36,368 nt of DNA from Saprospiraceae bacterium (GCA_007121335.1 SKLY01000026.1:1-36368); one strand, 5' to 3'. Positions 1 through 7,754 are shown, counted from the stretch's first letter. Numbers and translations: made by a program. The notes: generated by a model from the letters alone, not told the origin.

Positions 1-1633
1 ACCAGGTGTCCAGTCGGCCGTTGATGCGATTCTGTATCCCAGGCCCGTACCAACGTCCCCCGTATATGTTGGCTTCCAAAAAGTAACGCTGGGAAGAACA
101 AATGGTGTCGATATCGGGCATAATCAATTCAGTGCCCACATCTACCCTTTTATTGTGACCACAGCCATTTTCAGCGTGGTATGTAATAACGAACGATCCC
201 TCCGCCTCAGGGGTAAAAAGACCACTGCTATCTGTATGTGGGCCTGTCCAGTATCCACCCTCCGGGAAGCCACCACTCACTATCCACGGATCGGCATTGA
301 GACAGGCGGCCTCTCTTTGCCCGGACCAAATGTGCTTCACAAACACTGTATCTGTCACAGAGCAGCCATTTGGAGCATAATAAGTGATGACATCTTTGTT
401 GACCGGTTCTTCATAGCGCCACCTCCAGAATTGATATCTTCCGGTCTCGCGGTGTCCGCCGGGAATGATCTCTGAGTAGAATTCGCCGCCTGCCGGCTCT
501 GTTTGATAAAAATGATCTCCCCGCGAAGCACAAAAGGTATCAGATTGAAGCGGATTGAGGAATATGGGATTGACAAGTGGATCGTAAATAAGAGCAGCCT
601 CACCGGTATTGTTCCCGTTTTGGTCGCTCACCATTAAGGTGATTTCAGTCGTGGTCTCCACACACAACTCCACCCTTTCACTGTCCAAATCCGTGAAGTT
701 CCAATTGTAGGAATAGCTTCCACTCCCTCCATACACCGATGCTTCAATTTCCACACAATCACCGGCACAGGAAGGCCCATTTGGCAAGTAAATTTCCACA
801 TGCAGCGGACAGCTTTCCAGGGCAAAGAGAAGGTTGGTCTGGATTTCGTGGAGATTATCGCAGTTGTCAGGCAGAGTCCCGTTAAAAAAAAGCCGGTAAT
901 TTCCCTCTACAGCAGGGGGAGGATCAAACGAGAGTTCAAAGTTTTCTGCCAGGCCGGTATCGTCGTCACAATCCAGTACTGAAACCCCGGAGACTTCTGC
1001 ACTCGAAGGACCTACGATTGAAAAATTATCCACATTGAGCTGGTCGCAGGGAATTCCTCCCGGTACATGAAAACTTGCCGAATACATCGGACAATCTGCC
1101 TCCTCGGATAGTTGAATATCCGGTGGTACGGGCTCATCAATCTCCACAGACCAGGAAGCCTGCCATCCGATTGCAGCTATATTTTCGTCACTGACAAAGT
1201 GAAAGGTAATACAGCCACTCAGAGCCAATAAAGTGGGCGGTGGCTGCAATGCACCGGACAACTCTGCTATAAGGGGTGAATTCACATCGGGCCCATCATA
1301 TGCACTCAAAACATCAAAATTGGCTTCGGTGGCAAAATAATCAAATACGACAATGATTTCTGAGGCTCCCTCTACACAAATGGTAAAGGTGAAGTCCTCA
1401 TTGTGAGCGTATTGTCCTTCCTCCGCACCTTCATTGCTGTCGGTAAATATTCCCTCGCAGTCATAAACCACCAAATCCTGCATTTCATAGACATTTTGAG
1501 CTGTAGAAATGGCGATCGTGAAACAAGTAAAAACAAGCAACCAACTACAAAGTCTTGCCGGGGCAGCTATTGATCCCGTCCCTTTTTTGAACAGAGGGCA
1601 GATACGGGTAAAAATGTGGGCTCTTTTTCTCAT
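1..1633 (-). CDS. Large CUB/PKD-type secreted surface protein, C-terminal part beyond window
   Basis: Open frame of at least 544 codons running off the left edge, so the C-terminus is missing. The ATG at 1633-1631 overlaps the stop of the upstream lipoprotein gene as ATGA, which fixes the start and suggests translational coupling. The N-terminus is basic, then a hydrophobic segment (about residues 28-43, ending ISTAQ) reads as a signal peptide after a longer-than-usual leader. Residues about 59-165 form a CUB-like domain (CEGIFTDSNEG, then YDGPD, and closing GWQASWSVEI). Beyond about residue 285 is a PKD/Ig-like stretch (SYSYNWNFTDLDSERVELCV) and further cysteine-rich repeats. Proteins of this build in Bacteroidota are usually exported by the type IX system and act as adhesins or surface scaffolds; the expected sorting or gliding-motility C-terminal domain is outside the window. 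It is the last visible gene of the operon starting at 5830. Confidence 0.8.
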   Translation of the reverse strand, partial: MRKRAHIFTRICPLFKKGTGSIAAPARLCSWLLVFTCFTIAISTAQNVYEMQDLVVYDCEGIFTDSNEGAEEGQYAHNEDFTFTICVEGASEIIVVFDYFATEANFDVLSAYDGPDVNSPLIAELSGALQPPPTLLALSGCITFHFVSDENIAAIGWQASWSVEIDEPVPPDIQLSEEADCPMYSASFHVPGGIPCDQLNVDNFSIVGPSSAEVSGVSVLDCDDDTGLAENFELSFDPPPAVEGNYRLFFNGTLPDNCDNLHEIQTNLLFALESCPLHVEIYLPNGPSCAGDCVEIEASVYGGSGSYSYNWNFTDLDSERVELCVETTTEITLMVSDQNGNNTGEAALIYDPLVNPIFLNPLQSDTFCASRGDHFYQTEPAGGEFYSEIIPGGHRETGRYQFWRWRYEEPVNKDVITYYAPNGCSVTDTVFVKHIWSGQREAACLNADPWIVSGGFPEGGYWTGPHTDSSGLFTPEAEGSFVITYHAENGCGHNKRVDVGTELIMPDIDTICSSQRYFLEANIYGGRWYGPGIQNRINGRLDTW

Positions 1634-2106
1634 TCTCGTACAATTGTGATGTTGGGTGTGATGATTTCATTGGACTTGTTTCCCGCCCGGTCCTCAATAT
1701 AGACGTAGAAAAAAGTACTTTCCGTGGGTCCGCTTCCAAACAAAAAAAGCGATGGAAACTCGATGTTCAACTGGCCTGTTATGGCTACTTCACTGCCAAT
1801 AGGTGCTATGGGACCGATATAAAAGCCATCATACTCTTCCAACCTCGCATCCCGCACAAAGATGGTGTTGACATCGGGGTCTTCGTGTCCGAGGTCCCCA
1901 TCCCCGTCCCTGTACTCGATAGTGATTATAAGTACATCGCTAAACTCTACAACTGTGTCCGGTGCAATACCTATTAATTCAATCTCGGGGATCGTGGAAA
2001 ATGCAGGTTCGTCATCCTTATTGCAGGCTGCCAAAACCAGGATTCCTGTCAATATAAGCGCTGACCTAATGGGACAGAACCAGTGAGAGGTAGCTTTTGA
2101 TGTCAT
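1630..2106 (-). CDS. Small exported lipoprotein with acidic DGDGDLG motif
   Basis: Encodes about 158 residues from the ATG at 2106. Longer in-frame starts exist at 2118 and 2157 but they run deeper into the upstream gene, whose stop is at 2066. A basic/hydrophobic leader ends in LVLAAC, a lipobox, so the mature protein should be an envelope lipoprotein starting at Cys28. The mature part is one beta-rich domain with YRDGDGDLGHEDPD, an Asp-rich loop that looks able to bind calcium; small Bacteroidota lipoproteins with this loop are common and uncharacterised. The end (ITIVRE) overlaps the start of the CUB/PKD protein by four bases. Position in the operon suggests a surface partner of that protein or of the cytochrome-like lipoprotein upstream. 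No enzymatic motif is visible. Confidence 0.75.
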   Translation of the reverse strand: MTSKATSHWFCPIRSALILTGILVLAACNKDDEPAFSTIPEIELIGIAPDTVVEFSDVLIITIEYRDGDGDLGHEDPDVNTIFVRDARLEEYDGFYIGPIAPIGSEVAITGQLNIEFPSLFLFGSGPTESTFFYVYIEDRAGNKSNEIITPNITIVRE

Positions 2107-3022
2107 ATGCGGCTTCATTGGTTGGTATTTCCGTAAAAGGGTGACCGGAATCAGCAAAATACAAGCGCAAGTAAAGTTTGTCTTCAGTCTCGAAAAAGTC
2201 AGGTGGCCATATGGTTATCCGTTGGTAGTACTTTTCTTCATCGCCGTACAATCCCCTGCTCATAAGTGGTACCGGAAGCACTTCCAGGGGGTGGCTAACA
2301 GCCTGTTGGAATCCATTGGTTTCAGCCGAAAAGCGAATATTTTGCTCATCGAAAAGATGGACTTCCAGTTCACTGTGTGTCACGGCGAAAAACAGCTGGA
2401 CCGAGTCAAATTCCGATGGAATAATAATGGAGGACCAATCATTCTGACGGGAAAGCTCCATGTCATTTTGGTAAGCCATCATACCCCTGAACCCGGGAAG
2501 CGGAGCTGCATTTTCAGAGGGCAGATTCCCCATAATATCCGGTGCCCCGTTTTCGATCCAGGTCCTTATATTTTGGATATACTCCTCTTTGTTCTGCAGC
2601 CAGTCTGAATCCGGCTCAAGTTGAAATGGCATTGGTGGATTGATAATTCCGTCAATTCGGGCTATAAGGATCGATTGATCCGGTTTTCCCGGATGAACTC
2701 TGTACTGGTAATTACCATCGTTCTTGATCGGTTTTTGATACACCATCGTGTTGTAAGAGCTTTCGATGGTCCTGAAATCAGGCTCAAAAGTTCCGTCATG
2801 GCAGGCCACATTGGCACAGGTAGATTGGAAAATATTGACAAACAGACCTGCGATTGAATTTGGGTCAGGGTCATTCAATTGAAAGTTGACCGTATCCTGT
2901 CCCGGTGTGGTTTCGTCAAAAGGGTTGATTTCCTCCTTGTCAGAGCAAGACTGGAAAAAGAGGATGCCACCCAGGGTGAGTGGTATTATCCAAATGGCGT
3001 ATTTATTTATCCAACTGAGCAT
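2066..3022 (-). CDS. PSCyt1-like cytochrome c lipoprotein with Cx4CH motif
   Basis: A 318-residue protein with a hydrophobic leader ending LFFQSC (Cys26), a relaxed lipobox. Residues about 60-160 follow the layout of planctomycete-type cytochrome c modules (PSCyt1): a Cys-Cys-His motif, then HPGKPDQSILIARIDG, a likely Met ligand in INPPMPFQ (Met131), and the closing helix NIRTWIENGAPD. The haem motif is CANVACH (Cys69, Cys74, His75), which has four residues between the cysteines instead of two; Cx4CH is known from cytochromes c3. The remaining ~150 residues are beta-rich without a motif I recognise. Inferred role: an outer-envelope electron-transfer or haem-binding subunit working with the DUF1501-like protein encoded 15 bases upstream. 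Haem attachment is not proven. Confidence 0.72.
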   Translation of the reverse strand: MLSWINKYAIWIIPLTLGGILFFQSCSDKEEINPFDETTPGQDTVNFQLNDPDPNSIAGLFVNIFQSTCANVACHDGTFEPDFRTIESSYNTMVYQKPIKNDGNYQYRVHPGKPDQSILIARIDGIINPPMPFQLEPDSDWLQNKEEYIQNIRTWIENGAPDIMGNLPSENAAPLPGFRGMMAYQNDMELSRQNDWSSIIIPSEFDSVQLFFAVTHSELEVHLFDEQNIRFSAETNGFQQAVSHPLEVLPVPLMSRGLYGDEEKYYQRITIWPPDFFETEDKLYLRLYFADSGHPFTEIPTNEAAYDIKSYLSLVLSH

Positions 3023-3037
3023 CTCTGTTTTGCGGTT

Positions 3038-4393
3038 TTATATGCGGTCAAAAAGTGAGCGTGCATTGGGGTCCAGTAGTCCGGCGGATTTTACCTGGTT
3101 TTTTATACCGAAGATATCCGCGATGGTAGGAGTGATATCTGATGCATCACCTACGGGATTTTCGCTGCCTCCAATTCTCAGACCTGCATCTATCCCAGCG
3201 CCGACCATCAGGGAGAAAATGCGCCTGGTATTTTCATTGCCGGCTGAATGGTCGTATGCATACCAGTCGTTGAGGTCCTGAATGGGATTTGGGTCCATAT
3301 CCCTGCCGTGCTCAGGCATGACGAGCATAATGGTGTTGTCCTGCATCTCGGGAATTCTCTGGATTTCTCTCCATAAAAATCCAACCCCGTGATCGGCGCG
3401 GTGCAAATTCTTGAGATAGGCCGTAAAGTCGGAGTGACAAACATCTATATCTGTGAGGTCCACCACCAGTAATTTGGGCTTAAAATACCTCAATACCTCC
3501 ACAGCGTATCCAATGGTCTTCAGGTCCCGATTGTCATTGACCGGAGGCAGAATTACCTGATCTTGCTTGACCTTGTCAAACATATACCGGATAAATTCCC
3601 GGATTTTATTTTCCTCATCCACTGAATTGTACAAGTGGGGAATCTCCAGACCATCTGCAGCAAAATTGTTGTTCAGGAAAGTCCGTATCTCGCGTATGGT
3701 CTCCCAGTCTGATTCCGGGTGGTAGTTTTTAAAGTCCATGAAATGCTTTTGTCCCGGCTCTCCGAAGGTGGTCAATGGAGCTAGAAAGTTTCCGCCGTAG
3801 CGCCTCCCATAGTCTGGATGATCCGAGAAGTTGAGGAGCGGCCTGGAACCTCCTATTCCAACCCCCACGAACCAGCAATCTGTCGCCTTGAAACCTGCGT
3901 GTCGCCGCAAATACTCAAATATGGTCGGTGACTCGGGGCGATTTCTCAAGCCCTGGGTTATGTAGTAATTTCCGGAAACTCCTGTGCTGAGGCCATTGAA
4001 GTGACCCGCTCCGCCCCTTGCAAATCTCACCTCCGGGAAGAGGGTTCCCTGAGATTCAAGAGAATTTTGCAGAATAGGATCAATAGGGTGAGCTCCGATT
4101 ATGTTGTTTTGGGTGTCGTCCGTTCCGTAGGCGATCTTATCCTCGGGCGGTTGGCCGTTGAGTAGATTGTACATGATATTGCCCTCAATATCTTCATTTT
4201 GGCTGCCGGCCAGGTACCTCTGCAATACGGATTCTTGCTGTCTCACGCCCCCAGCAAATAAGACAAAAACCACGTGCTCTGTCATCGGTGGGGTGGTTTG
4301 GGCATTGAGGAGACCGGAGGGAAGAATATAGGGCATCCCGATGACCCCTCCTGTTACCAGGGCTGATTTCTTGATAAATTTTCTTCTGTCCAT
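3038..4393 (-). CDS. DUF1501-like exported protein (alkaline phosphatase/sulfatase fold)
   Basis: A 451-residue protein that begins MDRRKFIKKSA followed by a hydrophobic stretch, a twin-arginine-type signal ending near LLNAQ. The C-terminal third carries the landmarks of DUF1501 proteins, relatives of the alkaline phosphatase/sulfatase superfamily: DVCHSDF (about 317-323), MPEHGRD (about 357), and YDHSAGNENTRRIFSLMVGA followed by a PTIADIFGI helix. In Planctomycetes and Verrucomicrobia, DUF1501 genes sit beside cytochrome/DUF1549/DUF1553 genes; here the neighbours are shorter, split relatives of those. Metal ligands are plausible at the Asp/His positions but the substrate is unknown. Gaps of 11 and 15 bases to its neighbours mark it as an operon member. 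Confidence 0.75.
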   Translation of the reverse strand: MDRRKFIKKSALVTGGVIGMPYILPSGLLNAQTTPPMTEHVVFVLFAGGVRQQESVLQRYLAGSQNEDIEGNIMYNLLNGQPPEDKIAYGTDDTQNNIIGAHPIDPILQNSLESQGTLFPEVRFARGGAGHFNGLSTGVSGNYYITQGLRNRPESPTIFEYLRRHAGFKATDCWFVGVGIGGSRPLLNFSDHPDYGRRYGGNFLAPLTTFGEPGQKHFMDFKNYHPESDWETIREIRTFLNNNFAADGLEIPHLYNSVDEENKIREFIRYMFDKVKQDQVILPPVNDNRDLKTIGYAVEVLRYFKPKLLVVDLTDIDVCHSDFTAYLKNLHRADHGVGFLWREIQRIPEMQDNTIMLVMPEHGRDMDPNPIQDLNDWYAYDHSAGNENTRRIFSLMVGAGIDAGLRIGGSENPVGDASDITPTIADIFGIKNQVKSAGLLDPNARSLFDRI

Positions 4394-4404
4394 AACAGTT
4401 GGAT

Positions 4405-4905
4405 TTAATAGTGGAAATGCTCATTGCTGGTGGCAAAAGCGAAGTAAAAATGTTCAGGCAGTGCGTCGGGTCTGCTCTGTATATAGTTCTTCATCCAGGT
4501 CAGCTCAGCCTCTGTGGGCTGCCGCACAAAAAACCTTTTGTACAGGTCCCGAACAAATTTTTCCGGATTGGTACGCATCTCCTCATTGGAGGGAAGTACC
4601 ACCTCGCCGGTATTCATGTATTTACTGACCAAAATGTCAAATGCAATCTGTTTGTCCCCTACTGATTCAATGGCCTTCAGGGCGTCCAGCATGTCGTTAG
4701 GGCTCATTGCCTGCCGGAAGAGATTGGTGTAGAGGATGGATATGTACTGTATCTTTGTTTTGTCCTTGTCCTTTTCTGAATTGACAGGTAAAATATCCTG
4801 AGGCGCTATCTCATAGACGTATTCTTTTTCTGTGCAGGAAAAAAGGAACAGTGAAACAACCAGCAGGAGAGCCATTTTGAAGTTATCTGAAATTAGCGTA
4901 TTCAT
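4405..4905 (-). CDS. Lipoprotein with DUF1553/DUF4214-like helical repeats
   Basis: A 166-residue protein whose leader ends FLFSC (Cys24), a lipobox. The start at 4905 overlaps the stop of the preceding gene by 23 bases; an internal Met11 (4875) would leave a leader without positive charges, so the first ATG is preferred. The mature region is helical with two imperfect units: ISILYTNLFRQAMSPNDM and FVRDLYKRFFVRQPTEAELT, ending in FYFAFATSNEHFHY. The second unit recalls the C-terminal end of DUF1553 proteins, where an LYL-x-R-x-PT-x-E-E segment is followed by a LNSKEF-type helix. It therefore looks like a detached C-terminal module of such a protein. Its function is unknown; it probably pairs with the lipoprotein encoded just upstream. 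Confidence 0.65.
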   Translation of the reverse strand: MNTLISDNFKMALLLVVSLFLFSCTEKEYVYEIAPQDILPVNSEKDKDKTKIQYISILYTNLFRQAMSPNDMLDALKAIESVGDKQIAFDILVSKYMNTGEVVLPSNEEMRTNPEKFVRDLYKRFFVRQPTEAELTWMKNYIQSRPDALPEHFYFAFATSNEHFHY

Positions 4906-5830
4906 CTGTTACTATTATTTCTGAAATGATGTGATCTATTTCGCTACTTTGAATAAAATCCGGCAGATAAGTGGCCATTTCAAGTGGAGAAGGATCCCGG
5001 TTTAAAAATATACGGAAAGCCCATATAATCAGACCTTCAGCCATGGCCGGGGAATGGATGAGGATATCTACAAAATCCTCTTTGTTAGAACCCATGCGAT
5101 TAAAAAGTTGGGCCGGCATCTCGTTTTCTATCATGTCAAAACTATTGGAAAATTCCTCTTCCGTCGGGAGGCGCCACAGGAGCTCGTCAAAGGCTGCACG
5201 AACGAAATTAAAGGTGTTCATATTGATCTGGTCGTAGATTCCATTGTTGATCATTTTCCCAAAGACATGGTGAAACTTGATCTTTCGATCGAAGAGGTGT
5301 TGTCTGCTGTCGAGAACAGCCTGGTATTTTCGAATGGTGTTTAACCTGCGGTAATAGCTGTCCCAGTTTCCATCTAAAGAATCTCTCAATGCTCCTGAAG
5401 ATGCTATGTTGATCTGGCTTTGGATATATCCATCGGAGACCCCCTCCATGCATCTTATTTTAGCCAGATTGTAAAGATTTAGGATGTAGGCAGCGCGGTA
5501 GGATCCCTCTCCTTCTCTGAAGGTTTCATCGTTCATCAGTTCCAGGACGATCTCCATTCTGGTTGATCGCTTGAGGCTGTCAGTCTGAAGCCTTTCGCCG
5601 TTTTCCACCATCTCATGTTCAAGCGGTTCTCTTCCTATTACATCGATAAATATCCGCTGTACATAATTCTCTATCTTTATTCGGGAGATATTGATGGTGG
5701 AGGCGGGATTATTGTCGGGAACAACGATGGTCTCTTTTTTACAAGAGGACAAAGTGAGGGTGCAGGCTACAGTTACCAATACAAGGAATGCAACCGGACG
5801 GAACATTTGGGGAAACCGTTGCCAATCCAT
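4883..5830 (-). CDS. Lipoprotein with DUF1549/DUF4214-like repeats, first gene of operon
   Basis: A 315-residue protein with a hydrophobic leader ending LTLSSC, a lipobox. The ATG at 5830 is used; a second Met (MFRPV, 5806) is also possible. It is helix-rich and contains three related segments of the form aromatic/Arg-x-R-x-P-x-x-E: VQRIFIDVIGREPLEHEM (about 56-73), FDELLWRLPTEEEF (about 213-226) and WAFRIFLNRDPSPLEM (about 270-285), the last followed by IVTDEYANF. These resemble DUF1549 (IDL-G-x-PP-x-x-E) and DUF4214 (LGR-x-P-x-x-x-G) signatures, but the match is distant. It is the promoter-proximal gene of a six-gene run, with a TAnnTTTG element about 40 bases upstream. No catalytic residues are evident; a scaffold or carbohydrate-contact role is inference. 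Confidence 0.65.
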   Translation of the reverse strand: MDWQRFPQMFRPVAFLVLVTVACTLTLSSCKKETIVVPDNNPASTINISRIKIENYVQRIFIDVIGREPLEHEMVENGERLQTDSLKRSTRMEIVLELMNDETFREGEGSYRAAYILNLYNLAKIRCMEGVSDGYIQSQINIASSGALRDSLDGNWDSYYRRLNTIRKYQAVLDSRQHLFDRKIKFHHVFGKMINNGIYDQINMNTFNFVRAAFDELLWRLPTEEEFSNSFDMIENEMPAQLFNRMGSNKEDFVDILIHSPAMAEGLIIWAFRIFLNRDPSPLEMATYLPDFIQSSEIDHIISEIIVTDEYANFR

Positions 5831-5871
5831 AATTTTCGTGTTGCGACAGCCTTACAAGCTTAATCATTCAC

Positions 5872-5879
5872 CAAATATA
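5872..5879 (-). promoter_or_regulatory. Bacteroidota -7 element (TATATTTG) of the six-gene operon
   Basis: On the minus strand the sequence reads TATATTTG, an exact TAnnTTTG match, 41 bases before the ATG at 5830. No clear TTTG lies 19 bases further upstream, so only the -7 half is supported. Confidence 0.5.
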
Positions 5880-5911
5880 CTATTTTTTTTGAAAAAACCT
5901 ATAGAGGCATA

Positions 5912-5929
5912 AGTTTTTTTAAAAAAACT
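5912..5929. repeat. 18-base perfect palindrome AGTTTTTTT/AAAAAAACT
   Basis: A perfect palindrome with no spacer, about 33 bases upstream of the minus-strand -7 element. It could be an operator or an intrinsically bent site; its A/T simplicity makes chance occurrence possible. Confidence 0.4.
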
Positions 5930-6110
5930 CTCCCCGATGAAGTGAGAATTCATCAGTCGCAACTGTCCCTTGTATAGTCTGGGGAAAAGTCTGAGTCCAC
6001 TATTTAGCCAGTCATCCGGGAGTTTTTAAGGATTGGATAATTCCCCAAGGAAAAAAATCCCTTTAGAAAAGATTGGAAATTTTTTCGACGAAAGTCCAAA
6101 GAAATTTCTG

Positions 6111-6118
6111 TAGCTTTG
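6111..6118 (+). promoter_or_regulatory. Bacteroidota -7 element (TAGCTTTG) of the SRPBCC gene
   Basis: An exact TAnnTTTG match 48 bases upstream of the ATG at 6166. A matching TTTG at the usual 19-base distance is not seen. Confidence 0.45.
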
Positions 6119-6165
6119 AGGAAGTAAGTTTGATCAGCATCACCCTCAATTAGACAGAAAAAATC

Positions 6166-6636
6166 ATGGCTATAGACGACCACAGAGGCCCGGTTATCGC
6201 CCAAAGCGCTATTTTGAATTGTCCGGCTGATATAGCATTCAACCATTTTGTGATTGAATCCCTTTTGACCAGTTGGCTTACAAAAAAGGCCAATGTGGAA
6301 TTGAGAGAAGGAGGGCGTTATGAATTGTACTGGACCCCCGATGACCCGGATAAAACCAATAACAGCACCCACGGCTGCAAAATTTTGGCCTTTGACAGAC
6401 CGCACTTTCTGAATTTTGAGTGGCGCGGAAATGCAGAGCAAAAGGAGTTTATGAACAATGTGCGGCCCCTCACCAATGTCACCGTACTATTCAACGAGCT
6501 CGGACCTGGCAAAACCAAAGTTACATTATTACATACCGGCTGGAGACAGGGAGAAAAGTGGGATTGGGCAAGAAAGTATTTTGTCTCCGCATGGTCCGGG
6601 GCCTTCCGTCAGCTTGAAAGCTTGATAAATGGGTGA
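6166..6636 (+). CDS. SRPBCC/AHSA1-family protein
   Basis: A 156-residue single-domain protein of the START-like SRPBCC superfamily, AHSA1 type. Visible landmarks are the first strand IAQSAILNCPADIAFNHFV, the LREGGRYELYW turn, ILAFDRPHFLNFEWRG, the strand pair NVTVLFNELGPGKTKVTLLH, and the C-terminal amphipathic helix WDWARKYFVSAWSGAFRQLE that closes the ligand pocket. Length is typical for the family. There is no signal peptide, so it is cytoplasmic. These proteins bind small hydrophobic ligands or act as co-chaperone-like factors, and the specific role cannot be read from sequence. It is transcribed alone, divergently from the lipoprotein operon. Confidence 0.85.
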   Translation: MAIDDHRGPVIAQSAILNCPADIAFNHFVIESLLTSWLTKKANVELREGGRYELYWTPDDPDKTNNSTHGCKILAFDRPHFLNFEWRGNAEQKEFMNNVRPLTNVTVLFNELGPGKTKVTLLHTGWRQGEKWDWARKYFVSAWSGAFRQLESLING

Positions 6637-6643
6637 TCGGGGT

Positions 6644-6668
6644 GTTGCAAATCGACCAGGATTGCAAC
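6644..6668. repeat. Inverted repeat GTTGCAA...TTGCAAC
   Basis: A seven-base perfect inverted repeat (6644-6650 and 6662-6668) with an 11-base spacer, just after the SRPBCC stop and about 200 bases upstream of plcP. There is no T-run after it, so it is not a typical terminator; an operator is possible. Confidence 0.3.
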
Positions 6669-6853
6669 TCTTAGGCAGTGATAAATTTTACTTGAGTCAT
6701 GTTTGCTGTTTACAGAAGCAATTTTTTTGTTTGGCAGAAACCTTTTTTCTGGTTATTGATTTTGAGGAATTAGCTTGAATATTGCTGTTGCAGAGGGGTC
6801 TAACAATAATTTTTTCTTTACAGTGCCTTAACCGTCACCTGTTATTCAGCCCA

Positions 6854-6861
6854 TAGTTTTG
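6854..6861 (+). promoter_or_regulatory. Bacteroidota -7 element (TAGTTTTG) directly before plcP
   Basis: An exact TAnnTTTG match ending 8 bases before the ATG at 6870. Transcription from it would give a leaderless or nearly leaderless mRNA. No good TTTG partner is seen upstream, so the real promoter could lie elsewhere in 6637-6850. Confidence 0.35.
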
Positions 6862-6869
6862 CAGTTATT

Positions 6870-7754
6870 ATGGAGGAGAAAAATAGGGTTAAAAAAAGGC
6901 CTGTTGACATTTGTGTGATTTCAGACATTCACCTGGGTACTTTTGGATGTCATGCTAAAGAATTGTTGGATTACCTTAATTCCATTGAACCTAAGGTCCT
7001 GGTGATGAATGGCGATATTATTGACGCATGGCAGTTCAATAAAAAGTACTTTCCCAGAGAACACATTTCAGTAATCAGGAGAATTCTGAAATTTGCCAAA
7101 CAGGGCACAAAAATTTATTATTTGGTTGGAAACCACGATGATTTTCTCAGGAAGTATATTCCATTGCAACTTGATAATATTCATTTAGACAACAAGCTCA
7201 TCTTAAAAATTAATGGCAAAAAACTGTGGTTTTTTCACGGCGATGTTTTCGATCTAACCATTCAGCATTCTAAGTGGCTGGCCATTTTGGGGGGAAAGAG
7301 CTACGATTGGTTGATCAGATTGAACAGGTTTGTAAATAACGTTCTTCAGAGGTTTAACAGACCTAAAATGTCGCTTTCTAAAAAGGTAAAGAACAGTGTA
7401 AAAACTGCTGCGAAGTTCATTAATAACTTTGAGAATACAGTTGCTGAAAAAGCCGTGGAGGAGAATTACAGTTATGTGTTGTGTGGACATATACATCAGC
7501 CCAAAATAAAAAAGGTCAAAACTTCATCAGGTGAGGTTACTTATATGAATAGCGGAGATTGGATTGAAAATCTGACCGCTTTGGAATATTTCAGAGATAA
7601 GTGGACGCTTTATCGCTACGATGATGATCATTCGCTAAATGAAAACTCCCAGTTCAATGATCCTGATTTCCTGGATAGTGAGTTGGCTGAGACCTGCGAT
7701 CAAAACGACCTGGAAGCATTTTTAAGTCCTCATTTTAGAAAGTATGTCTTTTAA
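6870..7754 (+). CDS. plcP: PlcP-type metallophosphoesterase (phospholipase C for lipid remodelling)
   Basis: A 294-residue calcineurin-like phosphoesterase with the full dimetal set: SDIHLG (Asp19, His21), GDIID (Asp49), GNHDD (Asn88, His89), FHGD (His123) and GHIH (His207, His209). Alone it could pass for a UDP-2,3-diacylglucosamine hydrolase (LpxH-like), but it is longer than E. coli LpxH and is followed directly by btaA and btaB. In rhizobia and marine bacteria the enzyme in this position is PlcP, which splits phosphatidylcholine/ethanolamine/glycerol head groups to release diacylglycerol under phosphate starvation. Its stop overlaps the btaA start by 11 bases. Codon use is AT-rich like its two partners and unlike the flanking genes. 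No signal peptide is seen; a membrane-associated cytoplasmic enzyme is expected. The PlcP assignment rests mostly on context. Confidence 0.8.
   Translation: MEEKNRVKKRPVDICVISDIHLGTFGCHAKELLDYLNSIEPKVLVMNGDIIDAWQFNKKYFPREHISVIRRILKFAKQGTKIYYLVGNHDDFLRKYIPLQLDNIHLDNKLILKINGKKLWFFHGDVFDLTIQHSKWLAILGGKSYDWLIRLNRFVNNVLQRFNRPKMSLSKKVKNSVKTAAKFINNFENTVAEKAVEENYSYVLCGHIHQPKIKKVKTSSGEVTYMNSGDWIENLTALEYFRDKWTLYRYDDDHSLNENSQFNDPDFLDSELAETCDQNDLEAFLSPHFRKYVF

Larger units (their letters stand above)
5831..6165. other. Divergent intergenic region, 335 bases
   Basis: This AT-rich stretch separates the minus-strand exported-protein operon from the plus-strand SRPBCC gene. It holds a TAnnTTTG element for each direction and one 18-base perfect palindrome. 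I see no open frame with codon structure; the minus-strand frame crossing 6004-6441 is an antisense shadow of the SRPBCC gene. Confidence 0.6.

Noticed and set aside
155-475. Plus-strand frame at the left edge
   Set aside because: It is a shadow of the partial CUB/PKD gene, which has a continuous minus-strand frame from 1633 to the window edge with signal peptide and domains.
6004-6441. A 145-codon minus-strand frame
   Set aside because: It overlaps the SRPBCC gene in antisense and extends into the divergent spacer with no domain similarity.
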